This document shows positions 1 to 11,305 of a stretch of 64,000 bases of DNA, piece after piece. This DNA comes from Panicum virgatum (Eukaryota; Streptophyta; Magnoliopsida; Poales; Poaceae): the NCBI RefSeq assembly GCF_016808335.1, contig NC_053136.1:1904531-1968530 (forward strand), read 5' to 3'. The first letter of the stretch is position 1, and every line of letters begins with the position of its first letter. The translations under genes were made by a program, and so were the position numbers. A model generated the notes under the pieces. That model did not search any database, was not told the DNA's origin, and was given only the letters and a program-made list of their open reading frames with translations.

Positions 1-1
1 T

Positions 2-760
2 GAAACCGGGGAAAGAACAATCTTTGGGCCCGACATGGTTCAAGAGGCAGAAGAACAAGTCCGCCTTATCCAAGCCAACTTAAAGATTGCACAGTCCCGA
101 CAGAAGAGCTATGCGGATAAAAGAAGAGATCCACTCATCTTTAAAGTCGGTGACCATGTATATTTAAAAGTATCACCTTGGAAAGGCGTGCAAAGGTTCG
201 CAATAAAAGGAAAGTTAGCTCCCCGCTACATCGGTCCATATCCAATTGTGGAACGATGCGGTCCTGTGGCTTATCGGTTGGACCTTCCAGCAAATCTTTC
301 TGCAGTTCATAACATCTTCCATGTATCGCAACTCAGAATGTGCCTTAGAATTCCGACTGAAGCTGTGGCAAGTGACTCAATTCAATTAGAATCTGATCTC
401 ACTTATTCTGAGCATCCTATCAAGATTATTGATCGCAAGGATCGAGTTACTCGTCGCACAACCAACCGATTCTTCAAAGTACAATGGAGTAATCACTCCG
501 AAGATGAAGCGACTTGGGAGAAGGAGGAATTTCTGAAATCCAAGTATCCGGAGTTTTTAAACGCTCATCCAGGTAATTCGCCTTCGAACCCTCTCATCTA
601 TCTTTATTCCTTCATGCCTGAATCTCGGGACGAGATTCTTTTAAGGGGGGAAGGCTGTAACACCCCTGTGTTAATCGTCCTGCTAATCACGATTTATCTC
701 GCTAATCGTGGACTCAAATTCGTCGTTAACGCTAATCGCGTTCGCTTAGTAAACATCTAG
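2..760 (+). CDS. Ty3/gypsy chromovirus polyprotein, C-terminal end (integrase tail plus chromodomain), partial
   Basis: This frame is open from the left edge, so the true start lies outside the window. The first part is the C-terminal region of a Ty3/gypsy integrase, with the GPY-type stretch KLAPRYIGPYPIVERCG and the HNIFHVSQLR motif near residue 100. A chromodomain-like segment follows, around the motif FFKVQWSNHSEDEATWEKEEF; it would target insertion to marked chromatin. Integrase plus chromodomain is diagnostic of plant chromoviruses, and the text looks Tekay-like. The frame continues through the polypurine tract (SRDEILLRGEGCNTP) into the LTR and stops at 760, so polyprotein end, PPT and LTR overlap, which is common in this clade. 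No break is visible in this portion; the rest of the element is outside the window. Confidence 0.85.
   Translation, partial: ETGERTIFGPDMVQEAEEQVRLIQANLKIAQSRQKSYADKRRDPLIFKVGDHVYLKVSPWKGVQRFAIKGKLAPRYIGPYPIVERCGPVAYRLDLPANLSAVHNIFHVSQLRMCLRIPTEAVASDSIQLESDLTYSEHPIKIIDRKDRVTRRTTNRFFKVQWSNHSEDEATWEKEEFLKSKYPEFLNAHPGNSPSNPLIYLYSFMPESRDEILLRGEGCNTPVLIVLLITIYLANRGLKFVVNANRVRLVNI
641..655 (+). other. Polypurine tract of the left LTR retrotransposon
   Basis: The purine-rich run TTAAGGGGGGAAGGC lies immediately before the TGTAACACCC that begins the LTR. This is the expected primer site for plus-strand DNA synthesis. Its position directly 5' of the LTR fixes the LTR start. Confidence 0.7.
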
Positions 761-3700
761 TTAGCCGTGTTCGATCTCGTTTTTGTCCTTGATCTGGGCT
801 CCAAATCAACTTCCGCCCAAAACGAAAGTTGTAGATCTTTTAATCCTCTACAACTTCTATTTTGGCCAAATTTCATGTTCCCATATGAAAATTTGAGTTT
901 CAACTGGTCAAACGCGAGCTAAAATCATTTAAACGAGTGAACAGTGTCTCCACTGTGCTCGTCACTGTGACGTTCGACGCCATACCGGCGACTGTGGCCG
1001 GCGGCGAGCTTCCACGCGTCGGCCATCGCGCTGAGCGCCGCTCTTCACCTCGCGGACGACCTCGAAGCTTCTGGTGCCGTCCCCATCCTCCTTTCTCCTC
1101 CTCAGTGCACGACGAGCCAAGCTCGAGCGAGCAGCACCGAGCAACCGCCGCCGCTCGTCGCACCGGCAAGTCCTCGCCGCCGCAACTCGATTCGTCGCGC
1201 TCCAAACCACTACACCTCGCCCCGAAGCTCGTCCATCCCTCCACGGGCGCGGCCGTGCCCTACCCCGGCCGAATCGACTTAGCACCGAGCTCAGACCGCC
1301 GCTCGCCATCGTCGTTCCCGCCGAGCTCCGCCCCTCTTCGTCGAGCTCCCTCTCCGAGGTCTCCTCCGCCCAAAATTGACCCACGGTGAGCTCAATCGCG
1401 ACCTCCCCTCGCTCACCGGCCTTTTCCCCACCCGAATCCGCGGCTGTCGCCGTCGATTTCCCGCTGCGCCGCCGCGGAATGCGCCGCCGCCGCCTGCACA
1501 CGCCGCCGGACCTCCCTGGGCCTCCCCGTGCGCCGCTGACGCGCGCCCTAGGGCCACCCGGGCGCCCTGGTGCTCGTGCCGGCCGCTCCCGCGGCCGCCG
1601 AGCTCCGCGGCGGCCGGAACGCCGCCGCCGCAAGCCGCCGCCGCGTGCCACCGCTGCCGCACGCCGCGGGGGCCCCCTGCGCACGCTCGTGCGGCGCCGC
1701 CGCGAGCCGCACGGCCGCCTGGGGCCCCTGGCCCTCATCCGCCCCTCCCCGCGCGCCGCCTGGCCTTGCCCTGGCCGGCCCGGCCGCGCCGCCACCGCGC
1801 CACCCCTACCGCCGCCGCTCCAAGCCGCGTGCCGCCCTGCGCCCGCGCCCCTGTTCCGCGCCCGCGCCCTGGGCCCCGCCCGTGCGCGCCGCCTGCCGCC
1901 GCACCTCCGGCCGCCCCGGGGCCACGGCTCGGCCCGCAGCGCCGCCGGCGGGGAGCGCCGCCGCGGCTGCTCGGTCGCGCCCCGCGCGTGCGGATGCGAA
2001 GCAGAGGAAGGGGGCGGGCCGGGTCGCTGACGGGTGGACCCCGGCTGTCAGCACCCTTTAAATGTTTTCCATTTTCTCATTTTTTAGCTGAAACTTTAAA
2101 AATCCGTATAAATTCACAGAAAAATGCGAAAAATGCCAAACTAATTTTGTTAGGTTTCTAAAATCACAAGCTTCTGAGGAAAAATACTTGTGCCTGTATT
2201 TTGTTACTTTTTCTCTGATGAAAAATTCAGTTTGCGTTAAACCTAGTTTAATTATTGTAGGTAGTTCCATGGCTCTAAAAATTATGAAAATTTTGCAGTA
2301 GCTTACTCTTGATATGTGTAGTTCACTGAAAAAGTTTCAGGTGCTTGTTCTATATGCAAGTGTGTGGATCTAATTGTTGTTTAATTGCTTTGCTAGGGCT
2401 AGTTACTTGTTTTATGCATGCAAAGCAAACTCCTGTTAACCCATGCTAACCTAAGTCGTTTTAGTAGTTGTTTTCGTTGGAAGCACTTCAGGTTAAATGT
2501 TGATCTTTGGTTTTCGCATCGTAAGCACGTATGCATTGCACCATATCCTAACTGTTGCATGTCATATTTTATTCGTGTAGACGCTACGAACGAAGCTGTC
2601 CACGAGCTGATCGTTGAGCCGGTCCAGGAGCCACGACCAGGAGCGCAGCAGGAAGACGCCGTTGAGCACGCCCCCGGAGACCTAGTTAACCCCGCTGACC
2701 TGCAAGGCAAGCCCCGGAGCATAACCATAATTTAAAATTATTCAATGTTTATTTAAGTATTGTGCATTTATGTTCTAGGAGTTGAATGGAACCATAGTAT
2801 GCATGTTTCCCTAGGTACCGTGGGCCTATACTAGTATGCAGGTGTCGATAGAAATGCTTTGCTAAATAGGATTTCGGTAGAAGTCGAGTGATTGCTGTCA
2901 CTCGCGAGTTTAGGATCTTGATCCCTTAGCTTTGGCTTGGAAATACGTTGTTGAGTAAAAAGAATTGGAGACCGGGCGGGAATGAGTTGGTTTATGTGAG
3001 AAAATGGACTCCCGCCTGTGTCGATTGAGGACCGTACCGTTGTTGGCCCTGATGACCGAGTTTGAACAGTACTAACCACATACCGGAAGTAGGAGGTAGT
3101 CGAAACCGGTAAGCTGTGTACCACATTACAGCGGTAATTTGAATTCCGCCATGCTACGCTGGGCGTGGGAGTTGGCGGGTGTTGGATAGGATGCCGCCTC
3201 CGGGTTCTCCGGGAGTTCACCGCGAGGGGCCCATCACCTGGGTTTTAGCAGGCGTAGTTCAGATGCCGTGGTAATGTGGGAACAGTTGACGCGCATGGCC
3301 CGGCGGGGCTTACATGTGTCGTGTGAGTTAGGTCCACCTTGCAAGGTTAAATCGGATCGATTCGCCGTCTCTCTCGGTTAAGAGAACATTGGTCACTGCG
3401 TCACATCGTAGTAAGAAGTGGAATAAGTATGGAAAGGTAGCAATGGAATGCTTTACCTGTTGTTCTGAAGAATTAATCTAATCTACCATGTGTGCTCTAG
3501 AGGATTAGGCAAACTTAGTTAATACTTGAGATACTAAACGGAGCTAAAATATTGAAAGTAAGGATTCACTTCTAGCAGCTTTTCAGCAAAAGAACTTCAG
3601 AGCCAAAAAGCTTTGCATGTCTAGGTAATGGGCTAAGTATACCCAGAGTCGGGTAAGCCTTGCTGAGTATTAGTATACTCAGGGTTGTTGTTGTAAACCT

Positions 3701-4179
3701 TCTGAGCAGGTTGTGTCCCGGCGGACTTCGAGGAGGTCTGTGCGTCCTGGATTGGACAGCCACTCCCTCCAGGTTGGACCGTCGAGTGGGCCCCGTCTTC
3801 CCCGTGAAGATTGGGCAGGTTGGCGTCACATCGGTGGGCAGGATGTGGAGCTCACCTTTTATCGTCGTCGTAGCTATCGTATTGTATTTCGAACTCAGTT
3901 TTAAATTTCCCCTGTGCGTTTGAACTCTGTCGTTTGTATTAAACCTTTTATGTAAAACCTGTGTTGTAAATTAATTTGAAGATTTCTGTTGCTGGTAACA
4001 CCTGTGCTCGTCTTCGTACGGGTCTAAGTGCAATTGTGATCCTGGAGTACAGTAGTTTAATCGGGATTTTACCCGACAGCCTGTCAGGTTACACCGTTTT
4101 AAGTGCACAGTAACTTGATTAAGTATTAAGATGATGGTTAGTGCATTTAAGCCGGTTTAATTTGGACGGTGCTGCTACA
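656..4179 (+). mobile_element. 3' LTR of a Tekay-type Ty3/gypsy retrotransposon (about 3.5 kb)
   Basis: The LTR begins TGTAACACCC right after the polypurine tract and appears to end at GGTGCTGCTACA (4168-4179), giving TG...CA termini. The terminal wording (GCCGGTTTAATTTGG then a GGTGCTGCTACA-like end) matches my recollection of long grass Tekay LTRs. Inside are an extremely GC-rich block (about 1000-2050), an ORF-like stretch near 2580-2735, and a motif common in these LTRs near 3620-3710 (TATACCCAGAG then TATACTCAGGG). The partner LTR is outside the window, so the end is inferred from motif alone and no TSD can be tested. All ORFs called inside it are shadows of LTR sequence. Confidence 0.6.
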
Positions 4180-4214
4180 TTATACCTCCTTCCCTCATCT
4201 ATTTGATGTTGGTG

Positions 4215-4990
4215 GAGTCTAGAGGAGATCAAACACATTAAAGAAAACATCCAAACCACCATAGTGCTAACTGCTAAGTGATCATATCCATAGGCTTTAG
4301 CACAAACTTTGAGAGTGTTAGTGCTAGATTTAGCCTAGAGAGAGAAAAAATGTTGCTATCTTGTGTTTGGTTCTAGACTAAACTGCAATTGTAATCTTGG
4401 CGTGCCGGACCCTTAGAGTCTTGGTGGCTCACCGGCAAGTCATCGATCCTCCGGCTTGGTGTGGAGCCGGGGACGAGGAGACCCCTCCTTGTGGGAAGCT
4501 ATGAAGTGAAGATGGTGTCAAGGTAACTGGTGCAAGAGATGGTGAGCATTGCCTTAGTGGCATGACCCTCATCTACTTGAGTGACCCTTAGTGGCGAGAC
4601 CAAGCTCTTGACTGGAAGAGACTTGGTGAACGAGAGCAAACTTTGGTGGAGCTCTGACGTGGACTAGGGTGGCTTTAGCCCACCGATACCACGGGAAAAA
4701 ATTGATATGCCAAGATTGCATTTCCATCACTCATGCCTTTACATTTCTGCATTTTATTCTTGCAATTTGTGTATCTTTATTTTCCTAGGTTACTTTCCCA
4801 AGTATGTAGTATCTTATTAGAATTAGCTATACGTTGCAAAACTGTTGTTTGGTGGGTTGGAATACTAGAGAAATTTATGATTTATGCAAACTAGATAGAA
4901 AGCTATAGATTAAGGTTCTTGAGTTGGCTTAATTCACCATCTCTTTCTCTTAGACTACGAGCACTAATTACTTTCGTAATCCAATTGGAA
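4215..4990 (+). repeat. Probable Ty1/copia (SIRE/Opie-like) LTR fragment
   Basis: The stretch GGAGCCGGGGACGAGGAGAC followed by CCCTCCTTGTGGGAAGCT and a run of repeated 'TTAGTGGC' phrases around 4440-4640 resembles LTR text of grass SIRE/Opie copia elements. No clear TG...CA ends, TSD or coding domain were found, so it is called only as a fragment. The interval 4990-5279 holds AT-rich DNA with a CTAGCTAGCTAGC run near 5163 and a purine-rich GA stretch at 5250-5279; nothing else is recognisable there. Confidence 0.35.
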
Positions 4991-7006
4991 TATATACATA
5001 AAAAACTGCTAACAACATGTGGCAAATTTAGAATGGCATGAAAATGTCCTAGTGTGACGACTAGGCATGGTGCTCGATCAGATCATTGCACGAAAATAAA
5101 GGGGCTGATCAAATCCTTAGCCCGTGACGTGACAATCCTAGCTTGCAGCACTCACTAGCTATATAGCCTAGCTAGCTAGCTTTTTGAGACTATCCATTTA
5201 GGGCAAGTATTATAACGAGTGGAGAGTCAGGCAAAATATTACGTGGAGGGGAGAGAGTGCAAGAGAGAGAGAGAGGGAAATGGGCAACTCGGCAGACACC
5301 GGCAGTGAGCGGGCGAATAGCCCTCTTTCTCAATTCTATTGGTTGGCGTCGCTGTCCATGCTGGGTCCACGCTGGGTCATGCTCTGCATGCTGCGCTGCA
5401 CATTAAATACTGTGTATACGCTGGATTTTATTTCGCCTGTAGGCGCAACCATTAATCTTGTTCTTACGGTGCCAGCGGTGGCATTAGCAATAATATATAA
5501 TGGCTGCCGCACCCGCACACGTGGTCTTCTCCACCTCCGTCCAGCTTCTTCTCCGTTCAGTTTCACCGGCGGCGGCGGGCGGGATCGGCCGGCGTGGCGG
5601 CAGAATCCGCCCTTCGACGGCGTCCAACAGGCCCCCTAGCGATCTTGACATCCAGGTAGCTCATACTCGATGTACACAGCATGCTGCGTCCAATAATGCA
5701 GGAGTTTCCATCTTATAAAATGTATGTGTGCTTACTTACATTACGCTCGGCCTGAACATACACATCCCAGAGGAGTATCATGGATGTACAGGAGGCTCTG
5801 CGTCCATGTTGGAAGAGGGGCCGGGAGATGGTGGCCGCCGTCGACAGCCTCAAGCGCCTCTGCATCGACCACTACTTCCAGGAAGAGGTCGAGAGCGCCA
5901 TGGCCGTGGCCAAGGATCTCGTTCGCAGCGATGACCTCGATGCAACCCTCTCATTCAGGCTCATGAGAGAGGCCGGCCATGATGTCTCATCAGGTCAGTA
6001 ATACTTTTGAGCAAATGTTCTAGTAAATCATAACTCATAAGTAAGGAACAGAGAGAGAAAGAGGTATGGCCAAGATTTTCATTATCAGAAATAAAAATTT
6101 ATCATAGGTCAAAATATCAGACCAAATTCAAAAAAATCAAATTGTTTCAAAAAAATTCATAGAATTTGACTTGAAACTATTTCTACGTTATTAAACATCA
6201 CTTGTTCACAGATAAAAATAAAAATAAAACATTATGAGTGCGGGATCGTCGCGCGAGTGAATTTGGGCCGTCTGCGTAGAAACAAGGAAAATAGGAAAAG
6301 TTTGGCCAATATCTAATTTTAACCCTACGGATAGAAGGAAAATTTCGGAAATTTTGGTGAATTTCGACCTACTAGCATAGACGCACATGCGACACGCACG
6401 TAGACGTGATTAGGCACAGGCTTCCCGCCTCTTCTTCATAAGCTAGCTCAGAGGGATTTTCTATCATATTCTCGCAAGGTGAATGGGCGTTGTGCGGAGG
6501 TTCTTGCAAGAGGAATGCGCCCGTGAATATGGGCTCGTTCGGCGGGAATCCCTCTTGCATGCCACACTGAGTGCAAGGTACTCCTCTGTTCGCAGCGCCT
6601 GGAGCTTCGCGAGCCATCCACAAGGCTCGGTCTGACTTTAGTGAGACTGGCCTACACGTCAGCGAGCTTGGAGGGGTATGCGCGGGCGGGTAAGCGAAAT
6701 ATTCGATAAGAAAAAACAATTTTTTGCAGAAACATTCAATACGATTTCTATATTATAGAAAAAATAATAGATCGAATCAGCCACATTATGCAAAAAGGAA
6801 AAAAATCAGAAACATGGACATTGTGTGACAAAATGAAAAAAAACGATGCTTACCCCAACCTGGAATATAGACATACAATTTGATGATGACCACTGTCACA
6901 GAAATCATGAGAATCCAGTCGAGAGTTAGATGAATTTCTAGCAAAAATCTACGGCATCAATTGACTTAATCAGCGTGGATATCTACAGAAAACAAAGCAG
7001 GTCTTG

Positions 7007-7380
7007 GCATCAATTGCTGGACCATGTATTGGCATCCCTGCATGCCAAACTGGTACAGCCGCTAGCTATCCTGGGGCCAAGCCTGATGGGCTCTCTTCGA
7101 TCGAGCTCCCTGGAGGCGAGCACGTCTCCTTCGGCTCCATCACTTGGAAGTATAATCTCCAACGTTGTGCTACCGGTGACTTCTGAAGCAGCTGCTAGAG
7201 TAGTTCTGCCTTTTGCTGAAGTTGGTGAGGGTGTATTAGCTAATCTTGCTACGGCGTTGAACTTTGATCCCCCTTGACGACCCAGCGAGTGCGCTGTGGA
7301 ACAATGTAAATGCTGAATCTGGATGCTAAACTTGTGATGCTTTGTTTCCTTGAAATAAAGCGGGAAAACCTTTTCTCTAA
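7007..7380 (+). mobile_element. LINE-like truncated retroinsertion in terpene synthase intron 2
   Basis: The 374-bp segment is bracketed by direct repeats AACAAAGCAGGTCTTG at 6991-7006 and 7381-7396, a 16-bp TSD. The segment ends ...AAATAAAGCGGGAAAACC then TTTTCTCTAAAA, which resembles 3' tails of plant L1-type LINEs. It has a short open frame (ending at 7277) that I cannot match to a LINE protein. A severely 5'-truncated L1 copy, or a cDNA inserted by L1 machinery, fits best. It lies inside the intron spanning 5994-7985. Confidence 0.65.
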
Positions 7381-8566
7381 AACAAAGCAGGTCTTGTCGA
7401 TGGGATCACGGGATTGGCACTCTCGCTGGCCACCTCCGTGCACGTGCATCTGACATCCGCCCGCAGGCTAGCAGCTCGTGGAGGCAACAGCGGGGTCGTC
7501 ATCGGAGATCGCAGCAGGAGGCGGCGGAACTCGGCGGCGATGTAGGGATGCGGGGCGCTCCCGGGTGGGCGTACCCGTATATCAGGCCCATCTTACCTCT
7601 CACAATGGACCCACCTGTCAAGTGGAGAGGTGGGAGGGGTGAAGACCCATAAAAACTACGAATTGGACAGCGTTTCTGCCAAATACTTATTTTTTTGTCA
7701 CCGCTGATTTGTTCTACCCATCACGGTCTCGGTCCTCGAGCACCTCTGACCTCCCCCATCGGCATCCGCTTCAAGAGCTCTTCCTTCCAGCTCCGGCTCC
7801 ACCGGCCATTGCGCCTCCTGAGCCATCGAGCACTTCGCCGTGTGCGCGCGCTGAGCTGCTGGGCAAGCCGGCACGCCCCTCCGTCGTGAGGCGCAGGTGA
7901 GAAAAGTTTTCAATTATTTTTGATTTTTATAGTATAGATAAAGAAAACCCTGGGTATGACCGAAGCATCAATCAATGTGTGGCAGATGACCTTCTACGGA
8001 GGTTCACCGATGCCGCCGGCGAGCTCAGCCTTCTCACCAAGGACATTTGGGCACTCCTGAGCCTGCATGACATGTCACACTTGGACATGGGAGAAGAGGC
8101 ATCACTCCACAAGGCAAATGACTTCTCAAGCAAGCACCTTGCATGTGCCATCAGGTACCTGAATCCAGACCTGGCAAGGTATGTGAGGCAGTCCCTGGAT
8201 CATCCCTACCACCTGATCCTGATGCAGTACAAGGCCAGGCACCACCTTAGCTACCTGCAGAGCCAGCCAAACAGGAAAAGCACTGCCGCAATAGAGGAGC
8301 TAGCAACTGCAGAGTTCCATCTTAACAAACTGCTGCATCAGAAAGAGATGGAAGAGGTTAAAAGGTACATAATTACAAGTCATCCTTGCAAAGAGAATGG
8401 CAGCTTAACTGATATATATGACATGCATGGGTTCTAATTTTTTGGGGGGAAAATGTGACCCAAATGGTGGATGGGCCTAGCATTGGCTCAAGAAGTACCG
8501 GTGGCCCGGGACCAGGTGCCGAAATGGTACATGTGGTCCATGACAATCATCCAGGGATCTTCCTTC

Positions 8567-9445
8567 CATAGATCCTATATATCTTCCGGAAGGTAAAAAG
8601 TCTAGTTATCTTCCGATTTGAGATTCATGCACGTTAACGAGGCGAGCGGTGGGATTTTCTTTCCCTCTTTCCTCGTCTTGCGCTTTGGACACTGGAACCT
8701 GGGTGGGGACGCCCTTGCTGCGAGGCCATGTGCACTCCGCGAGTGGGAGTATATATGTGAAAAGAAGTAGGATGAGATAAGTTGAGATGTACTGTAGCAG
8801 GTTTTTTGCTTGCCAGCTTCTGATTTTGATTTTCAACTTCAAGCTTGATGTTCTCTCTAGTTCTTCACTGGAATTCAATTCCATTTAGACCACAATACTT
8901 CTTAGAATTTTATTAACAAAATGAGATCCAATATACCTATATTTTTTTAATAAATTTCAACTTTTTTGATATATGATTTTCAACATTCTTAATATGCCAT
9001 TTCAACATAGCCTATAATTGTTGAAATGATTTATTCAAAATGTTGAATTTGCTTGTAAAAAGTGTCGAATCTATTATTTCAAAATGTTGAATATGATTTT
9101 TTTGAAAAGGAATGTTGACTATAACTGAAGTTAGCAAAATTAGCATGGTTTAGATACAAACGAGAGCAAGGGGGAAAAAGCTGGCACCATACCCACATGA
9201 TGATAAGCTCACAGTTTGCTTTATTAGCTACGGCAGTTTGTATGATTCTGTAGCATTTATAAGATCCTACGGTTGTTGTCCTACACTATCCAGTACTGTT
9301 TTGTTCAAGCAAACGGTACATGTCAATGGAAAACGAAACGCTGTCTCCAGATTTAGTTGGGCTGTTTTGGGCCTGCTACGGTGGGCTGTTATTGGGCCAA
9401 AGATATATCACTTTACTACCTTCCGGAAGACAAATAGGGACCCCC
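8567..9445. mobile_element. Non-autonomous MULE inserted in terpene synthase exon 4
   Basis: An 879-bp insertion flanked by a perfect 9-bp direct repeat TCTTCCTTC (8558-8566 and 9446-9454). Its ends are inverted repeats: the left end contains CTATATATCTTCCGGAAGGTA and the reverse complement of the right end CCTATTTGTCTTCCGGAAGG, with similarity continuing inward for about 50 bp. A 9-bp TSD with long TIRs fits Mutator-like elements. Removing the element and one TSD copy restores the conserved exon reading [17 protein letters not shown]. No transposase frame is present, so it would depend on an autonomous relative. Its left TIR carries a consensus-like splice donor (AAG then GTAAAA at 8590-8598). 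Confidence 0.85.
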
Positions 9446-10681
9446 TCTTCCTTCTCCAGATACCGGGTTCAGTTGGCAAAGATAATCTCTCTTATCTATA
9501 TTGTGGATGACCTATTTGACCTTGTTGGCACACAAGAGGAGCTCTCCCTCTTCACCAAGGCAGTCAAAATGTAAGCTGGAAAATAACTGTCCATAACTCC
9601 TACACTAAATAATGATACACTAGTGGTACAATAATAGTTGTGAAGTTTCCATGCAAATATATACTTGTTCTAGATTTTGACATTGATATCGATCGCTGTT
9701 GTCACATTAGAAATATTTTTGTTAACTGTTTCCTGCATATTTTACAAATTGCAATTTGCAGATGGAATACTGCGGCTGCTGATTCACTTCCCAGCTGCAT
9801 GAGGTCATGCTACAAGGCTCTTTACGCCATTACAAATGAGATCGCACATCGCAGATATGGCCGAAATGGAGCATGGGATGAACCCTGTCAATCATCTCAG
9901 AAAAGCAGTATGTTACTAACTGTCTTGCATTCCTTTAGTTTGATCTGCATAGCCAACAATAATCAAAGAAAACTTGCATGCTCAAATGAGCAATCATGAA
10001 CACAATAGAATGATCTACCATTTCGTGCAGTGGGCAGAGCTGTTTGATGGATTTATGGTCGAGTCAAAGTGGCTGGCAGCCGGTCTGGTTCCTGCCGCAG
10101 AGGACTACCTAAGAAATGGCGTTGTCACATCAGGAATGCCGCTTACATTAGCACACGTGCTCTTCCTCTTAGGGCAGGATCACGCAGCATACAGTGATGT
10201 TACAAAGCTCACTGACCACATCCCTCTGGCCATCTCTTGCCCGGGAAAGATCCTCAGACTTTGGGATGACATGGGCAGTGCCGAGGTCAGAGCAGAACAT
10301 TCAATTGCTAGATGTTTCTTTCACTATGCACATATGAAAAATTTTCTAATCCAAACTGCCTGAAAATTTAGCAGCAAGGCCTCAGCATTTAAATTTTCTT
10401 TGCAGGATGAAGCACAGGAAGGATTGGATGGATCCTACAGGGACTTGTACTTGATGGAGAACCCTAGTTGCACCCCAGCCGACGCCGAAGAACACATGCG
10501 GAGGATGATCAAGAGGGAGTGGGAGGAGCTCAACAGGGAGTGCTTCTCCAGGAGGATCTTCTCCTCCAGCTTCATGCAGGCTTGCTTGAACGCCGCAAGG
10601 ATGGTGAGCGTCATGTACTCGTATGACAAGGAGCAGAGGCTCCTTGTTCTTGAGGACTACGCGAGGATGCTGCTGCTTTGA

Positions 10682-11305
10682 AGCTTTGCTTCATGAGAAT
10701 CCATGTGCCATACGGCCATGCGTGATTTATCTGTCTCCTTGTTAGAAATCTCGTCCGTAGGATAAGGCAGTGCTCCTGTTTGGAAGCGGAAGGTTGGCAT
10801 CAGGCTTCAGAAATCCGAGCGACAAATTCTTTTGCCAGCGGTTTTTGCAGCATGCATGACCTAATTTCTGAAGAGATTTGGAGAGAAGAATGAACGCATA
10901 CATTGGACCAGACCCTTTGTTTGTACTTAATATCGTCCTAACTGGAGCTTGTAACCATATCGATTTATCCAAATCGTCCTACCTCAAAGCTGTATCGGTC
11001 AGCACTCAGCCCTGCTCAGCATGGAGCCATAAGCCATTGACGCAATTCACAATGGAAAACGCACGATGTTCAGATTTGAAAACTCCAGGCACCACAGATA
11101 CAAGTACCATATTAACAAGCAATCACACCAGACACCTTGAGCGTTCAGAATGTTTAGTGAACTTTGATTGTTCCAGTATTACAGATAATTTTGGTTCCAA
11201 TTCCCTAGTGCTAACACAGATTCATCACTTGCCCCCCGGGCCTTTTGACGTCCCAACAGTTACATCCAGTCCGGTGCAGTCGTCGCGTTCAGCATGGGCT
11301 ATCGT
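10682..11305. other. Intergenic, 3' regions of the convergent terpene synthase and SAP18 genes
   Basis: No coding potential recognised. The right part (about 10900-11305) is the expected 3' UTR of SAP18 read on the minus strand. I see no repeat or RNA gene here. Confidence 0.5.

Larger units (their letters stand above)
5500..10681 (+). pseudogene. Terpene synthase pseudogene (plastid-type N-terminus) with four lesions
   Basis: Class I plant terpene synthase, which would ionise a prenyl diphosphate with Mg ions. Deduced exons are 5500-5655, 5773-5993, 7986-8364, 8464-8566 joined to 9455-9570, 9762-9907, 10031-10285 and 10406-10681. Visible motifs are the Mg-binding DDLFD (9506-9520) and an NSE/DTE-type DDMGSAEDE split by the last intron. 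The N-terminus MAAAPAHVVFSTS looks like a transit peptide. Lesions: a +1 frameshift near 5818-5822; the acceptor before the TGG TGG codons at 8465 reads AA instead of AG (8462-8463); an 879-bp MULE in exon 4; and a 7-bp insertion near 9847-9853 that shifts frame. Discounting these, all exon phases agree and give about 547 aa, normal for the family. The product class (mono- or sesquiterpene) cannot be read. With the damage present it should not make a full enzyme. Confidence 0.85.

Noticed and set aside
937..2161. Several overlapping long ORFs on both strands (up to 277 codons)
   Set aside because: They coincide with the GC-rich block of the LTR, where stop codons are rare by composition. Products are Arg/Pro/Ala low complexity with no domain.
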